In this document: in pieces, positions 1 through 8,677 of the stretch
How the letters are laid out: the number at the start of each line of letters is the position of its first letter
Position numbering within the stretch: position 1 is the stretch's first letter
Assembly (NCBI GenBank): GCA_946410395.1
Contig: CAMKAE010000037.1
Coordinates: forward strand, 1-13,018
Source: an uncultured Clostridia bacterium
Lineage (GTDB): Bacteria; Bacillota; Clostridia; Christensenellales; Aristaeellaceae
Direction of reading: 5' to 3'
Length of the DNA stretch: 13,018 bases
Notes under the pieces: model-generated
Databases searched by the model: none
What the model saw: only the letters and a program-made list of their open reading frames with translations
Told to the model about the DNA's origin: nothing
Made by a program: the position numbers and the translations under genes

Positions 1-1
1 C

Positions 2-2578
<2,577 letters not shown>

Positions 2579-2587
2579 CATGGACCC

Positions 2588-2624
2588 AACCGGGCGCCCG
2601 CTTTCCAGCCGGCGTCCGGTTTTT
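2588..2624 (+). terminator. Intrinsic terminator after rpoC
   Basis: The arms AACCGGGCGCC (2588-2598) and GGCGTCCGGTT (2611-2621) pair over 11 bp with one G-T wobble, around a 12-nt loop, and run into a short T-tract ending at 2624. It sits 10 bases after the rpoC stop. Only four bases separate the T-tract from the aroK Shine-Dalgarno, so the downstream gene has no room for its own promoter after this hairpin. Confidence 0.75.
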
Positions 2625-2628
2625 CATC

Positions 2629-2633
2629 GGAGG
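2629..2633 (+). promoter_or_regulatory. Ribosome binding site that places the aroK-like start at TTG 2642
   Basis: GGAGG (2629-2633) lies 8 bases before TTG 2642. The in-frame GTG at 2633 overlaps this Shine-Dalgarno and cannot use it, so TTG 2642 is the better start despite the longer frame from GTG. Confidence 0.7.
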
Positions 2634-2641
2634 TGCTTCCC

Positions 2642-3160
2642 TTGGACAATCTGGTTCTCATCGGCATGCCGGGCTGCGGCAAGACCACCAACGGGATCTT
2701 CCTGGCCCGGGCCCTGGGGCTGCGCTTTGTGGACACGGACCGGGAGCTGATGCGCCGGCACGGCAAGAAGCTCGCGGAGCTGAGCGCGGAGGCGGGCATC
2801 GAGGGCTTCCGCGACCTGGAGGCGGACGCGGTCGAAGCCCTGGACCTGCACGGCTGCGTGATCGCCACCGGCGGCAGCGTCGTCTACCGGGCCCGGGCCA
2901 TGGAGCACCTGCGCGCGATCGGCACCGTGCTGTATCTGCGCATGCGCTATGAGACGCTGGCGGTCCGGCTGCGGGACCTCCGGGCGCGGGGCGTCAGCTT
3001 CCGGGCGGGCCAGACCCTCCGGGACCTCTACGACGAGCGCTGCCCCCTCTACGAGCGTTACGCCCACGGCGTGCTGGACTGCGACGGGCTCAAGCCCGGG
3101 GACGTGGTGGCCGGACTGGCCGCTCTCAAAGACTGCAAAGAGGAAGGAGCGCACACATGA
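2642..3160 (+). CDS. aroK: Shikimate kinase-like P-loop kinase
   Basis: The 172-residue product is of normal shikimate kinase length. It would phosphorylate shikimate with ATP in the cytoplasmic chorismate pathway. Visible motifs are Walker A GMPGCGKT (residues 8-15), the substrate-site FVDTD (29-33), GFRDLE with the substrate-binding arginine R57, and a C-terminal RDLYDERCPLYERYA segment typical of the family. The start is TTG at 2642, fixed by GGAGG 8 bases upstream. One family hallmark deviates: the usual GGG loop reads ATGGS (75-79), with serine for the third glycine. The gene follows the rpoC terminator with no promoter space and overlaps the next gene by ATGA, so the two are probably co-translated. 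It could be a shikimate kinase paralogue with another small hydroxylated substrate. Family membership is firm; the substrate is less so. Confidence 0.8.
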   Translation: MDNLVLIGMPGCGKTTNGIFLARALGLRFVDTDRELMRRHGKKLAELSAEAGIEGFRDLEADAVEALDLHGCVIATGGSVVYRARAMEHLRAIGTVLYLRMRYETLAVRLRDLRARGVSFRAGQTLRDLYDERCPLYERYAHGVLDCDGLKPGDVVAGLAALKDCKEEGAHT

Positions 3161-4011
3161 TGAACATCGGCATCCGCCTGCACGACACCGCCGGCACCCT
3201 GCTGGAGGAGCGGCTGGACAACGCGAAGGCCCAGGGCTTCACCTGCGCCCACCTGGCCATGCAGAAGGCCCTGCCCGACTTCCGGATGGCCGATGCCCCG
3301 GCCCTGCTCACAGACGAGGTGGCCGCCCGCGTCCGGGAGGCCTTCGCGGCCCGGGGCATGGGCTGCGCCGTGCTGGGCTGCTATCTGAACCTCGCCACCC
3401 CGGACGAGGAGCAGTACCGCAAAACGCTGGAGATCTACTTCGCGCACCTGCGCTTCGGCCGCCTCATCGGCGCCGCGGTGGTGGGCACGGAGACCGGCGC
3501 GCCGAACACCGGCTACAAAACCGAGCCCGCCTGCTGGACCGATGAAGCCCTGGAGCTGTTCATCCGCCGGGCAGAGCCCGTGGTGCGCAGAGCCGAGGAG
3601 GAGGGCGTGACCTTCGCCATCGAGCCCGTGTGCCGGCACATCGTCCACACCCCCGAGCGGGCGGAGCGGGTGCTGGACGCCCTGGCCTCCGACCGCCTGC
3701 GGATCATCCTGGACGCGGTGAATCTGCTGACCCCGGCCAATCACGCGCAGGCCGACGCCCTGATCGCGGAGAGCATCCGCCGCTTCGGGGACCGGATCGA
3801 CGTGCTGCACCTGAAGGACTACACCGTGGTCCCCGGGGAGCGGGACGTGAAGGCCTCCGCCTGCGGCACCGGCCTGATGGATTACACCCGCCTGCTGGCC
3901 TTTGCCAAAGAAAAAGCCGGCATCCCCATGACCCTGGAGAACACCCTGCCGGAAAACGCCGAAGCCGCCCGCCTGTTTTTGGAAGCGCAGGCGGAAAAAG
4001 TCTTGCGCTGA
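3157..4011 (+). CDS. Sugar phosphate isomerase/epimerase-like TIM-barrel protein (AP endonuclease 2 / xylose isomerase-like family)
   Basis: The 284-residue cytosolic protein resembles the divalent-metal TIM-barrel superfamily, which includes sugar isomerases, epimerases and 3-dehydroshikimate dehydratases. Four acidic or histidine residues sit at the places where this family binds its metal: E156 (FAIEPV), D186 (IILDAVN), H218 (VLHLKD) and E261 (TLENT). No signal peptide or membrane segment is seen. The ATG at 3157 overlaps the aroK-like stop as ATGA and has AAGGAG 7 bases upstream; ATG 3160 is an alternative start. Coupling to a shikimate kinase-like gene makes an aromatic-pathway substrate conceivable, but the sequence alone does not give the reaction. 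The last codons overlap the promoter of the next gene, and no terminator follows. Confidence 0.8.
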   Translation: MMNIGIRLHDTAGTLLEERLDNAKAQGFTCAHLAMQKALPDFRMADAPALLTDEVAARVREAFAARGMGCAVLGCYLNLATPDEEQYRKTLEIYFAHLRFGRLIGAAVVGTETGAPNTGYKTEPACWTDEALELFIRRAEPVVRRAEEEGVTFAIEPVCRHIVHTPERAERVLDALASDRLRIILDAVNLLTPANHAQADALIAESIRRFGDRIDVLHLKDYTVVPGERDVKASACGTGLMDYTRLLAFAKEKAGIPMTLENTLPENAEAARLFLEAQAEKVLR

Positions 4012-4031
4012 TCGGCAGAATCTGGTAGAAT
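4003..4031 (+). promoter_or_regulatory. Candidate sigma-70 type promoter for the secreted FN3-like gene
   Basis: A weak -35 TTGCGC (4003-4008), a 17-bp spacer and a good -10 TAGAAT (4026-4031). The -35 lies within the last codons of the upstream gene. The -10 context TAGAATGG also occurs in the flavoprotein promoter at 6125-6130 (minus strand). Confidence 0.5.
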
Positions 4032-4044
4032 GGCCCCAGAAGGA

Positions 4045-4065
4045 CAGGCTTGTGCGAAAAGCCTG
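4045..4065 (+). other. Small hairpin in the 5' untranslated region of the FN3-like gene
   Basis: A perfect 7-bp stem, CAGGCTT/AAGCCTG, with a 7-nt loop GTGCGAA. No T-tract follows, so it is not a terminator. It lies between the promoter and the AAAGGGGG Shine-Dalgarno, and might stabilise or tune the mRNA. Confidence 0.4.
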
Positions 4066-4093
4066 CGACAACCGCATAAAGGGGGATCAGCAC

Positions 4094-4840
4094 ATGAAAA
4101 AGGTCTGGATCATGCTGGCGCTTGCGGCGCTGCTCCTGCTGGCCGTCGGCGCGGCCTCGGCGGAGAGCCTTTCCATCACCGACTGCTCCACGGATTACGC
4201 CGGACACATCACCCTGCGCTGGCAGGGCGGCTCCGCGCCCTACAGGGTCCGCTACTGCGTCAAGGGCTATGAAGACGAAGGCCTGTGGACGCAGGCGTCA
4301 GACCTCTACAGCCGCTATTTGACGATGTCGGACTTTGCCCCGGACACCACCTACGTGTTCTACGTGGTCGACAGCGACAAGGATTATGACACCGTCACCC
4401 GCACGGCATACCGCAAGTCCTTCACCGGCGTCTCCGGCATGCGGCTGACCGTGACGCTCCGCCAGAAGCTGAACGGCCGCGCGAGCACCATCAACAGCTA
4501 TTCCGCCCGGGACCTTCAGTCCGGTCTGTTCAACAGCCAGCAGAATTACGGCGCCACAATCAAGTTCTCCTATGACCGCATCGGCAACTCTCAGGTGGTA
4601 TTCTGCCGCATGGTCATCGTCACGCCCAACGGCGAGCCCATCGTGTTCGTCGCCGACAACCTTGAGCTCAGCGCGCGGACCGGCGGCTCCAATTACGTCT
4701 ATTTCGATTTCTTCGACTTCGACACCGCCTGGCAGATCATCAACAGTGTCTACGACACGATCCCCACCGGCACCTATGCCTTCAGGCTCTACCTGGACGA
4801 GGGCTTTGTGGGCGAGAAAACCTTCATGGTGAACCGTTGA
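4094..4840 (+). CDS. Secreted protein with fibronectin type III-like N-terminal domain, function unknown
   Basis: The 248-residue protein has a clear export signal: MKK, a leucine/alanine-rich core and a likely signal peptidase site after ASA (residue 23). No lipobox cysteine or C-terminal anchor is seen, so it is probably released or held non-covalently. Residues about 26-105 look like an FN3 beta-sandwich (ITLRW, then YRVRY, then PDTTYVFYVVDSD). The remaining roughly 140 residues are rich in aromatic and beta-forming residues, with a segment of phenylalanines and aspartates (YFDFFDFD), and match no family I recognise. ATG 4094 is chosen over ATG 4052 because AAAGGGGG ends 8 bases before it and because the signal peptide starts there. 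It has its own promoter and a terminator. A role in surface binding or adhesion is a guess. Confidence 0.85.
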   Translation: MKKVWIMLALAALLLLAVGAASAESLSITDCSTDYAGHITLRWQGGSAPYRVRYCVKGYEDEGLWTQASDLYSRYLTMSDFAPDTTYVFYVVDSDKDYDTVTRTAYRKSFTGVSGMRLTVTLRQKLNGRASTINSYSARDLQSGLFNSQQNYGATIKFSYDRIGNSQVVFCRMVIVTPNGEPIVFVADNLELSARTGGSNYVYFDFFDFDTAWQIINSVYDTIPTGTYAFRLYLDEGFVGEKTFMVNR

Positions 4841-4849
4841 CCGATGCAC

Positions 4850-4882
4850 AATCAAAAAGCAGCCGCCGGCTGCTTTTCGATT
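4850..4882. terminator. Bidirectional intrinsic terminator between convergent genes
   Basis: The arms AAAAGCAGCC (4855-4864) and GGCTGCTTTT (4868-4877) pair perfectly around a GCC loop. The stem extends by AATC/GATT beyond one mismatch. A-rich and T-rich flanks let it serve both the plus-strand gene ending at 4840 and the minus-strand gene ending at 4888. Confidence 0.8.
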
Positions 4883-4887
4883 GCGAC

Positions 4888-5361
4888 TTATTTCTCGTGG
4901 ACGTGCTTGCCGGTCATGTGCCGGATCGCGATCTCCACGATCTCGCACCGGGCCAGGGCGTGGGCGATCTCGCCGTCGAGCTCGGCCTGCGTCGGAATGT
5001 ACTTTGCGCCGAAGCGCCGCGCCAGGGCTTCCTTGCGCGCCGGGTCCGCCACAATCGCCGCCTCGCCGAAGACGATCACGCTGTCCACGTGGTAGGACCA
5101 GTCGCCCCGCTGCTCCCCGGCGTTCCACACCGTCAGGCACACCCGGGGATCCCGGCGGATCGCGTCCAGCTTGTGCCCTTCCTTCGCGCAGTGGAAGCAG
5201 ATCGTTTTTTCTTCTTCAAGATAGCAATAGTTGATCGGCAGGGCGTACGGCCAGCCCTCGTCCCCGGTGAGCGCCAGGGCTGCCCGGCGCTCCCGGCGCA
5301 GCAGGTCAATGCACTCGGCCTCGGTCATCGCCTGGCCGCCTCTTCGCATCGGTCGGAACAT
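4888..5361 (-). CDS. Pyridoxamine 5'-phosphate oxidase-fold FMN-binding protein, NimA-like
   Basis: The 157-residue protein belongs to the small split-barrel flavin-binding family that includes NimA nitroimidazole reductases. The opening FRPMRR, the WPYALPINYCY strand, FHCAKEGHKLDAIRRDPRVCLTV and the ending TGKHVHEK follow the NimA-like pattern. Members bind FMN and reduce small molecules, but many are uncharacterised, so resistance to nitroimidazoles should not be assumed. It is the second gene of an operon, 20 bases after the flavoprotein stop, with GGGAGG before its ATG (5361). A shared bidirectional terminator lies just downstream. Confidence 0.85.
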   Translation of the reverse strand: MFRPMRRGGQAMTEAECIDLLRRERRAALALTGDEGWPYALPINYCYLEEEKTICFHCAKEGHKLDAIRRDPRVCLTVWNAGEQRGDWSYHVDSVIVFGEAAIVADPARKEALARRFGAKYIPTQAELDGEIAHALARCEIVEIAIRHMTGKHVHEK

Positions 5362-5381
5362 CGCTTGCCCTCCCTCTGTGT

Positions 5382-6095
5382 TCAGGTGTGCTCAATGGCA
5401 TTGCTCTTGGCCTTCAGGATGCGCTCGAAGGCGCGCGTGTTGATCAGCGGCCGGGACAGGCGCTCCGCCTCCTCCGCCGGGATCCGGCCCTCCAGGGCCA
5501 GCACGCGGCCGGCCTCCCGCAGTTCCTCCAGGCGCTTGTTCAGGATGTCCCGCATGGTCGGCTCCTGGATCATCTCGCCCTCGGGCACCGCGATGAAGTC
5601 CGCCCTGCCCTCGAACAGGGTCCGGATGTGGCTGCGCAGCGGATCGTAGATCTCGCCGCTCTCCCGGAAGCCGCAGGTGCTGACGACCACGAAATGCTTG
5701 TCGTCGAAGCTGTAATGCGGCCGGAGCACTGTGGGGCCGCCGTCGTAGAAGCGCATCACCGGCACCATCCGGTCCAGGAAGGCCTTCAGCTGAGAGGGCA
5801 TGCCGAAGAAGTACAGCGGGAAGCTCACCACCACCAGGCCGGCCTCGCGCATCAGCGCGTGCGCCCGGTCCATGTCGTCCCGGATGACGCACTTCCCGGG
5901 CGTCTGGATCCAGCAGGTGAGGCAGCCCCTGCAGGGGGCGATGTTCATCTCATAGACCGTCAGCTCATCCACCGGGGCGCCGGTCTGCGCCTCGTACCCG
6001 GCCACCAGGGCCCGGCTCAGCACCAGGGTATTGCTCTGTTCCTTCCGGGGGCTGCCGTTGATCAGCAGCACCGGCTTTTTTTCGTTTAAGCTCAT
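5382..6095 (-). CDS. Flavodoxin-fold NAD(P)H-dependent FMN reductase / iron-sulfur flavoprotein-like
   Basis: This 237-residue cytosolic oxidoreductase has the FMN phosphate-binding loop GSPRKEQSNT (residues 14-23) and a second flavin-contact segment, PLYFFGMPSQLKAFLDR (93-109). Between them it carries C-x2-C-x2-C-x7-C (C55, C58, C61, C69). That matches the compact cysteine motif of iron-sulfur flavoproteins, so a 4Fe-4S cluster is plausible; some family members keep the cysteines with an uncertain cluster. GGAGG lies 7 bases before ATG 6095. It is the first gene of a minus-strand operon with the NimA-like gene, and the two may share flavin chemistry in reducing quinones, nitro compounds or oxidants. 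The physiological substrate cannot be read from the sequence. Confidence 0.87.
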   Translation of the reverse strand: MSLNEKKPVLLINGSPRKEQSNTLVLSRALVAGYEAQTGAPVDELTVYEMNIAPCRGCLTCWIQTPGKCVIRDDMDRAHALMREAGLVVVSFPLYFFGMPSQLKAFLDRMVPVMRFYDGGPTVLRPHYSFDDKHFVVVSTCGFRESGEIYDPLRSHIRTLFEGRADFIAVPEGEMIQEPTMRDILNKRLEELREAGRVLALEGRIPAEEAERLSRPLINTRAFERILKAKSNAIEHT

Positions 6096-6124
6096 GATGG
6101 ACCTCCGTTGCGTGATTTCGTCCC

Positions 6125-6153
6125 ATTCTACCGCATCCGGCCGGAAAAGGCAA
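6125..6153 (-). promoter_or_regulatory. Promoter of the flavoprotein/NimA-like operon
   Basis: On the minus strand there is -35 TTGCCT (6148-6153), a 17-bp spacer and -10 TAGAAT (6125-6130). The distance to ATG 6095 leaves a leader of about 25 nt containing the GGAGG site. Confidence 0.65.
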
Positions 6154-6162
6154 GGATGCGGC

Positions 6163-6182
6163 GCCGATTGTATGCCGATTGT
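6163..6182. repeat. Paired 9-bp direct repeat upstream of the flavoprotein promoter
   Basis: GCCGATTGT occurs at 6163-6171 and 6174-6182, an 11-bp period or about one helical turn. The pair ends 9 bases upstream of the minus-strand -35 box, the usual place for an activator site. Confidence 0.45.
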
Positions 6183-6221
6183 TTTTTTGCCCCTCTCGCA
6201 GAAAAAACCGCGATTTCCCTC

Positions 6222-6250
6222 TTGACTTTAGTGCTTTTATGCATTAAAGT
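6222..6250 (+). promoter_or_regulatory. Promoter of the sodium:solute symporter gene
   Basis: A near-consensus -35 TTGACT (6222-6227), a 17-bp spacer and -10 TAAAGT (6245-6250). An A-tract (6202-6207) lies upstream as a possible UP element. The -10 is embedded in the inverted repeat described separately. Confidence 0.65.
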
Positions 6251-6269
6251 GTAATGCGTTAAAGCACTA
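6229..6269. promoter_or_regulatory. 41-bp imperfect inverted repeat overlapping the symporter promoter (candidate operator)
   Basis: The left arm TAGTGCTTTTATGCATTA (6229-6246) and right arm TAATGCGTTAAAGCACTA (6252-6269) are complementary at 16 of 18 positions, with one further G-T wobble, around a 5-bp centre. The block covers the spacer, the -10 and the expected transcription start near 6257. Because the left arm lies upstream of the start, it cannot fold as a leader RNA hairpin and is best read as a DNA site for a dimeric or tetrameric regulator. The regulator gene is not adjacent in this window. Confidence 0.7.
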
Positions 6270-6295
6270 CACACTTTCAAAGGAGCGACCTGCCT

Positions 6296-8041
6296 ATGAA
6301 ACGCGCATTCGCTTTGATCCTCAGCCTCTGCCTGGTCTTTGCCGCCATGCTGGCCCTGCCGGCGCTGGCGGAGGAATCGGTGTCCATTCCCGAAGAGACG
6401 GCGGAGGCCGCCGGAACGGTCCGGGCGCACACCGCCGCCGACGGCATGGCCCTGAAGATCATCCTGCTGGTCATCTTCTTCGCGGTGATGGTCGGCATCG
6501 GCCTGTACTGCCGCAAGAACGCCACCGACGTGAAGGGCTTCGTCCTGGGCGGCCGGGCCGTCGGCCCCTGGCTGACCGCCTTCGCCTACGGCACGTCTTA
6601 TTTCTCCGCCGTCATCTTCGTGGGCTACGCGGGCCAGTTCGGCTGGCGCTTCGGCGTGGCCTCCACCTGGGTGGGCATCGGCAACTGCATCATCGGCTCG
6701 CTGATGGCGTGGGTGATCCTCGGCCGGCGCACCCGCATCATGACCCAACACCTGGGCAGCGCCACGATGCCGGACTTCTTTGAGAAGCGCTTCGGCTCCC
6801 CTGCCCTGAAGATCATCGCGTCGGTGATCATCTTCATCTTCCTGATCCCCTACACCGCCTCGCTCTACAACGGCCTGAGCCGGCTGTTTGAGATGGCCTT
6901 CGGGCTTCCCTACTGGTCCTGCGTCGTCGTCATGTCCGTGCTGACCGCCATTTACGTCATCGCCGGCGGCTACATGGCCACGGCCATCAACGACTTCATC
7001 CAGGGCATCATCATGATCGGCGGCATCGTGGCCGTCATCGCGGCCGTGCTGAACCTGAACGGCGGCCTGACCGGTTCCCTGAACGCGCTGGCCGCGATCA
7101 GCGATCCCACCGTCAAAAACGCGGCAGGCGAAGTCGTGGGCACGGTTCCCGGCATCTTCGCCTCCTTCCTTGGCCCGGATCCGATGTTCCTGCTGGGCGT
7201 GGTGATCCTGACCTCCCTGGGCACCTGGGGGCTGCCCCAGATGGTGGGCAAGTTCTACGCCATCAAGTCTGAGGGCGACATTCACAAGGGCACGGTCATC
7301 TCCACCATCTTCGCGCTGATCGTGGCCGGCGGCTGCTACTTCCTGGGCGGCTTCGGGCGGCTGTTCTCGGCGGATCTGGGCGTGACGTCCGCGGGCGGCA
7401 ACCCCGTTGGCGGCTTCGACGCCGTCATTCCGAAAATGCTGGAAAACCTGAGCCCGCTGCTGATCGCCGTGGTCATCATCCTGGTGCTCTCCGCCTCCAT
7501 GTCCACCCTGTCCTCCCTGGTGCTGACCTCCTCCTCCACCGTGACCTTGGATCTGCTCAAGGACCGGGTGATCAAGCAGATGAGCGAGAAGAAGCAGCTG
7601 CTGATCATGCGGGCACTGATCGTGGTGTTCATCGCCATCTCCGCCGGTATCGCCATCGTGCAGGCAAACTCGAACGTGGCCTTCATCGCCCAGGCCATGG
7701 GCGTCAGCTGGGGCGCCATGGCGGGCGCCTTCCTGGCCCCCTTCCTCTACGGTCTCTACATGAAGCGCACCTCGAAGATCGCCTGCTATATCTCCTTCTT
7801 CTTCTCCAGTATCTTCATGACCCTCGTGATGTTTATCAACCTCGGGGTGTTGCCGAACTTTCTCGGCGAGCTGAGGAACCCCATCTATGCCGGCGCCTTC
7901 TGCATGCTGCTGGGTCTGGTGGCCGTGCCGCTGATCAGCCTGGTCACCCCCAAGCCCGACGGCAAGCTGGTGGAGAACGCCTTCTCCGCCTACCGCAAGA
8001 CCGTCACCGTGCCCCAAACCGAGACCCTGGGCAACGACTGA
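6296..8041 (+). CDS. Sodium:solute symporter family (SSS) transporter with N-terminal signal-like segment
   Basis: The 581-residue integral membrane protein would couple sodium entry to uptake of a solute such as an amino acid, organic acid or sugar. Family features include the early segment DVKGFVLGGRAVGPWLTAFA, then AYGTSYFSAVIFVGYAG, QFGWRFGVAS and an IAGGYMATAINDFIQGI stretch. A later helix, VLSASMSTLSSLVLTSSS, resembles the serine-rich sodium site of PutP-type symporters. About 13 hydrophobic segments are visible. Unusually, residues 1-26 look like a cleavable signal peptide ending ALPALA, followed by about 25 acidic and polar residues before the first canonical helix (about residue 52). 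AAAGGAG lies 10 bases before ATG 6296. It is monocistronic, with a strong promoter, a candidate operator and a terminator, so expression is probably controlled by substrate. The substrate is not identifiable from sequence alone. Confidence 0.9.
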   Translation: MKRAFALILSLCLVFAAMLALPALAEESVSIPEETAEAAGTVRAHTAADGMALKIILLVIFFAVMVGIGLYCRKNATDVKGFVLGGRAVGPWLTAFAYGTSYFSAVIFVGYAGQFGWRFGVASTWVGIGNCIIGSLMAWVILGRRTRIMTQHLGSATMPDFFEKRFGSPALKIIASVIIFIFLIPYTASLYNGLSRLFEMAFGLPYWSCVVVMSVLTAIYVIAGGYMATAINDFIQGIIMIGGIVAVIAAVLNLNGGLTGSLNALAAISDPTVKNAAGEVVGTVPGIFASFLGPDPMFLLGVVILTSLGTWGLPQMVGKFYAIKSEGDIHKGTVISTIFALIVAGGCYFLGGFGRLFSADLGVTSAGGNPVGGFDAVIPKMLENLSPLLIAVVIILVLSASMSTLSSLVLTSSSTVTLDLLKDRVIKQMSEKKQLLIMRALIVVFIAISAGIAIVQANSNVAFIAQAMGVSWGAMAGAFLAPFLYGLYMKRTSKIACYISFFFSSIFMTLVMFINLGVLPNFLGELRNPIYAGAFCMLLGLVAVPLISLVTPKPDGKLVENAFSAYRKTVTVPQTETLGND

Positions 8042-8059
8042 ACCGGTTCCCCTCCTTCG

Positions 8060-8089
8060 CTCCGTCCCCTTCCGGGGGGCGGAGTTTTT
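8060..8089 (+). terminator. Intrinsic terminator after the symporter gene
   Basis: CTCCGTCCCC (8060-8069) pairs with GGGGGCGGAG (8075-8084) with one G-T wobble, followed by five T (8085-8089). It starts 18 bases after the stop. Confidence 0.85.
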
Positions 8090-8097
8090 GCGCAGCG

Positions 8098-8121
8098 AAA
8101 AGGACCCGCGGCTGCGGGTCC
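8098..8121 (-). terminator. Intrinsic terminator after pyrR
   Basis: On the minus strand, GGACCCGC and GCGGGTCC form a perfect 8-bp stem around a 4-nt loop, and four T follow. It sits just past the pyrR stop and ends the uraA-pyrR operon. Confidence 0.85.
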
Positions 8122-8128
8122 CTGGAAA

Positions 8129-8677
8129 TCACATCTCGTACAGGGCCACGGCGTCCTCGCCATCGACCTCGGTCACCTTCACGCTCACGCGCTCCGTGTG
8201 GGAGGTCGGAATGTTCTTGCCCACGAAGTCCGGGCGGATGGGCAGCTCCCGGTGTCCGCGGTCGATGAGCACCGCCAGGCGGATCCGGGCGGCCCGGCCC
8301 CGGGCCAGGAGGGCCTCCATGGCGGCCCGGGCCGTGCGGCCGGTGTAGATCACGTCGTCCACCAGCACCACCGTGCGGCCGGTGATGTCCACGGGCAGCG
8401 CCGCACCGGCGACCCGAGGCGCGTCGTCCAGGCGGGTCAGGTCGTCCCGGTAGAAGGTGATGTCCACCTCCCCCACCGCGGGCGCTGCGCCGCTGAACTG
8501 CCCGATATACCCGGCCAGCCGCCGGGCCAGCGGCACGCCTCGGCGGCGGATGCCCACCAGCACACAGCCGCCAGGGTCGGAAACCTGCTCGATGAGCTCA
8601 TGGGCCATGCGCTTCAGGGCGCGGTCCATGGCCGGAGCGTCCATCAGGAGGGCTTTGGGGGTTCCGTCTGTGCTCAT
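8129..8677 (-). CDS. pyrR: Bifunctional pyr operon regulator / uracil phosphoribosyltransferase PyrR
   Basis: The 182-residue protein has the standard PyrR length. PyrR binds leader RNA of pyrimidine genes when UMP is high and promotes termination. It also has phosphoribosyltransferase activity, making UMP from uracil and PRPP. The PRPP loop VVLVDDVIYTGRT spans residues 103-115. GIRRRG (42-47), DITFYRDDL (72-80), LPVDITG, DRGHRELPIRPDFVGKNIPTS and the C-terminal EVDGEDAVALYE block follow PyrR along its whole length. ATG 8677 overlaps the uraA stop as ATGA and has no good Shine-Dalgarno, so translation is probably coupled to uraA. The uraA leader carries the matching RNA target, implying that PyrR controls its own operon. 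Confidence 0.95.
   Translation of the reverse strand: MSTDGTPKALLMDAPAMDRALKRMAHELIEQVSDPGGCVLVGIRRRGVPLARRLAGYIGQFSGAAPAVGEVDITFYRDDLTRLDDAPRVAGAALPVDITGRTVVLVDDVIYTGRTARAAMEALLARGRAARIRLAVLIDRGHRELPIRPDFVGKNIPTSHTERVSVKVTEVDGEDAVALYEM

Noticed and set aside
2633..2641. GTG at 2633 as the kinase start
   Set aside because: It overlaps the Shine-Dalgarno GGAGG. TTG 2642 has correct spacing and starts directly before the P-loop strand.
4052..4093. Upstream ATG 4052 for the FN3-like gene
   Set aside because: It lies in the 5' hairpin and would add 14 polar residues before a normal signal peptide. ATG 4094 has the Shine-Dalgarno.
6182..6207. T-tract/A-tract pair as a terminator between the divergent genes
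   Set aside because: The stem is mostly A-T with a T-G wobble, and no transcript ends there because both neighbours are transcribed away from it. The A-tract is better read as a possible UP element.
6128..8017. 629-codon open frame on the minus strand opposite the symporter gene
   Set aside because: It is histidine-, glycine- and aspartate-rich low-complexity sequence with no recognisable domain. It mirrors GC-rich codons of a clear membrane protein and would run through that gene's promoter.
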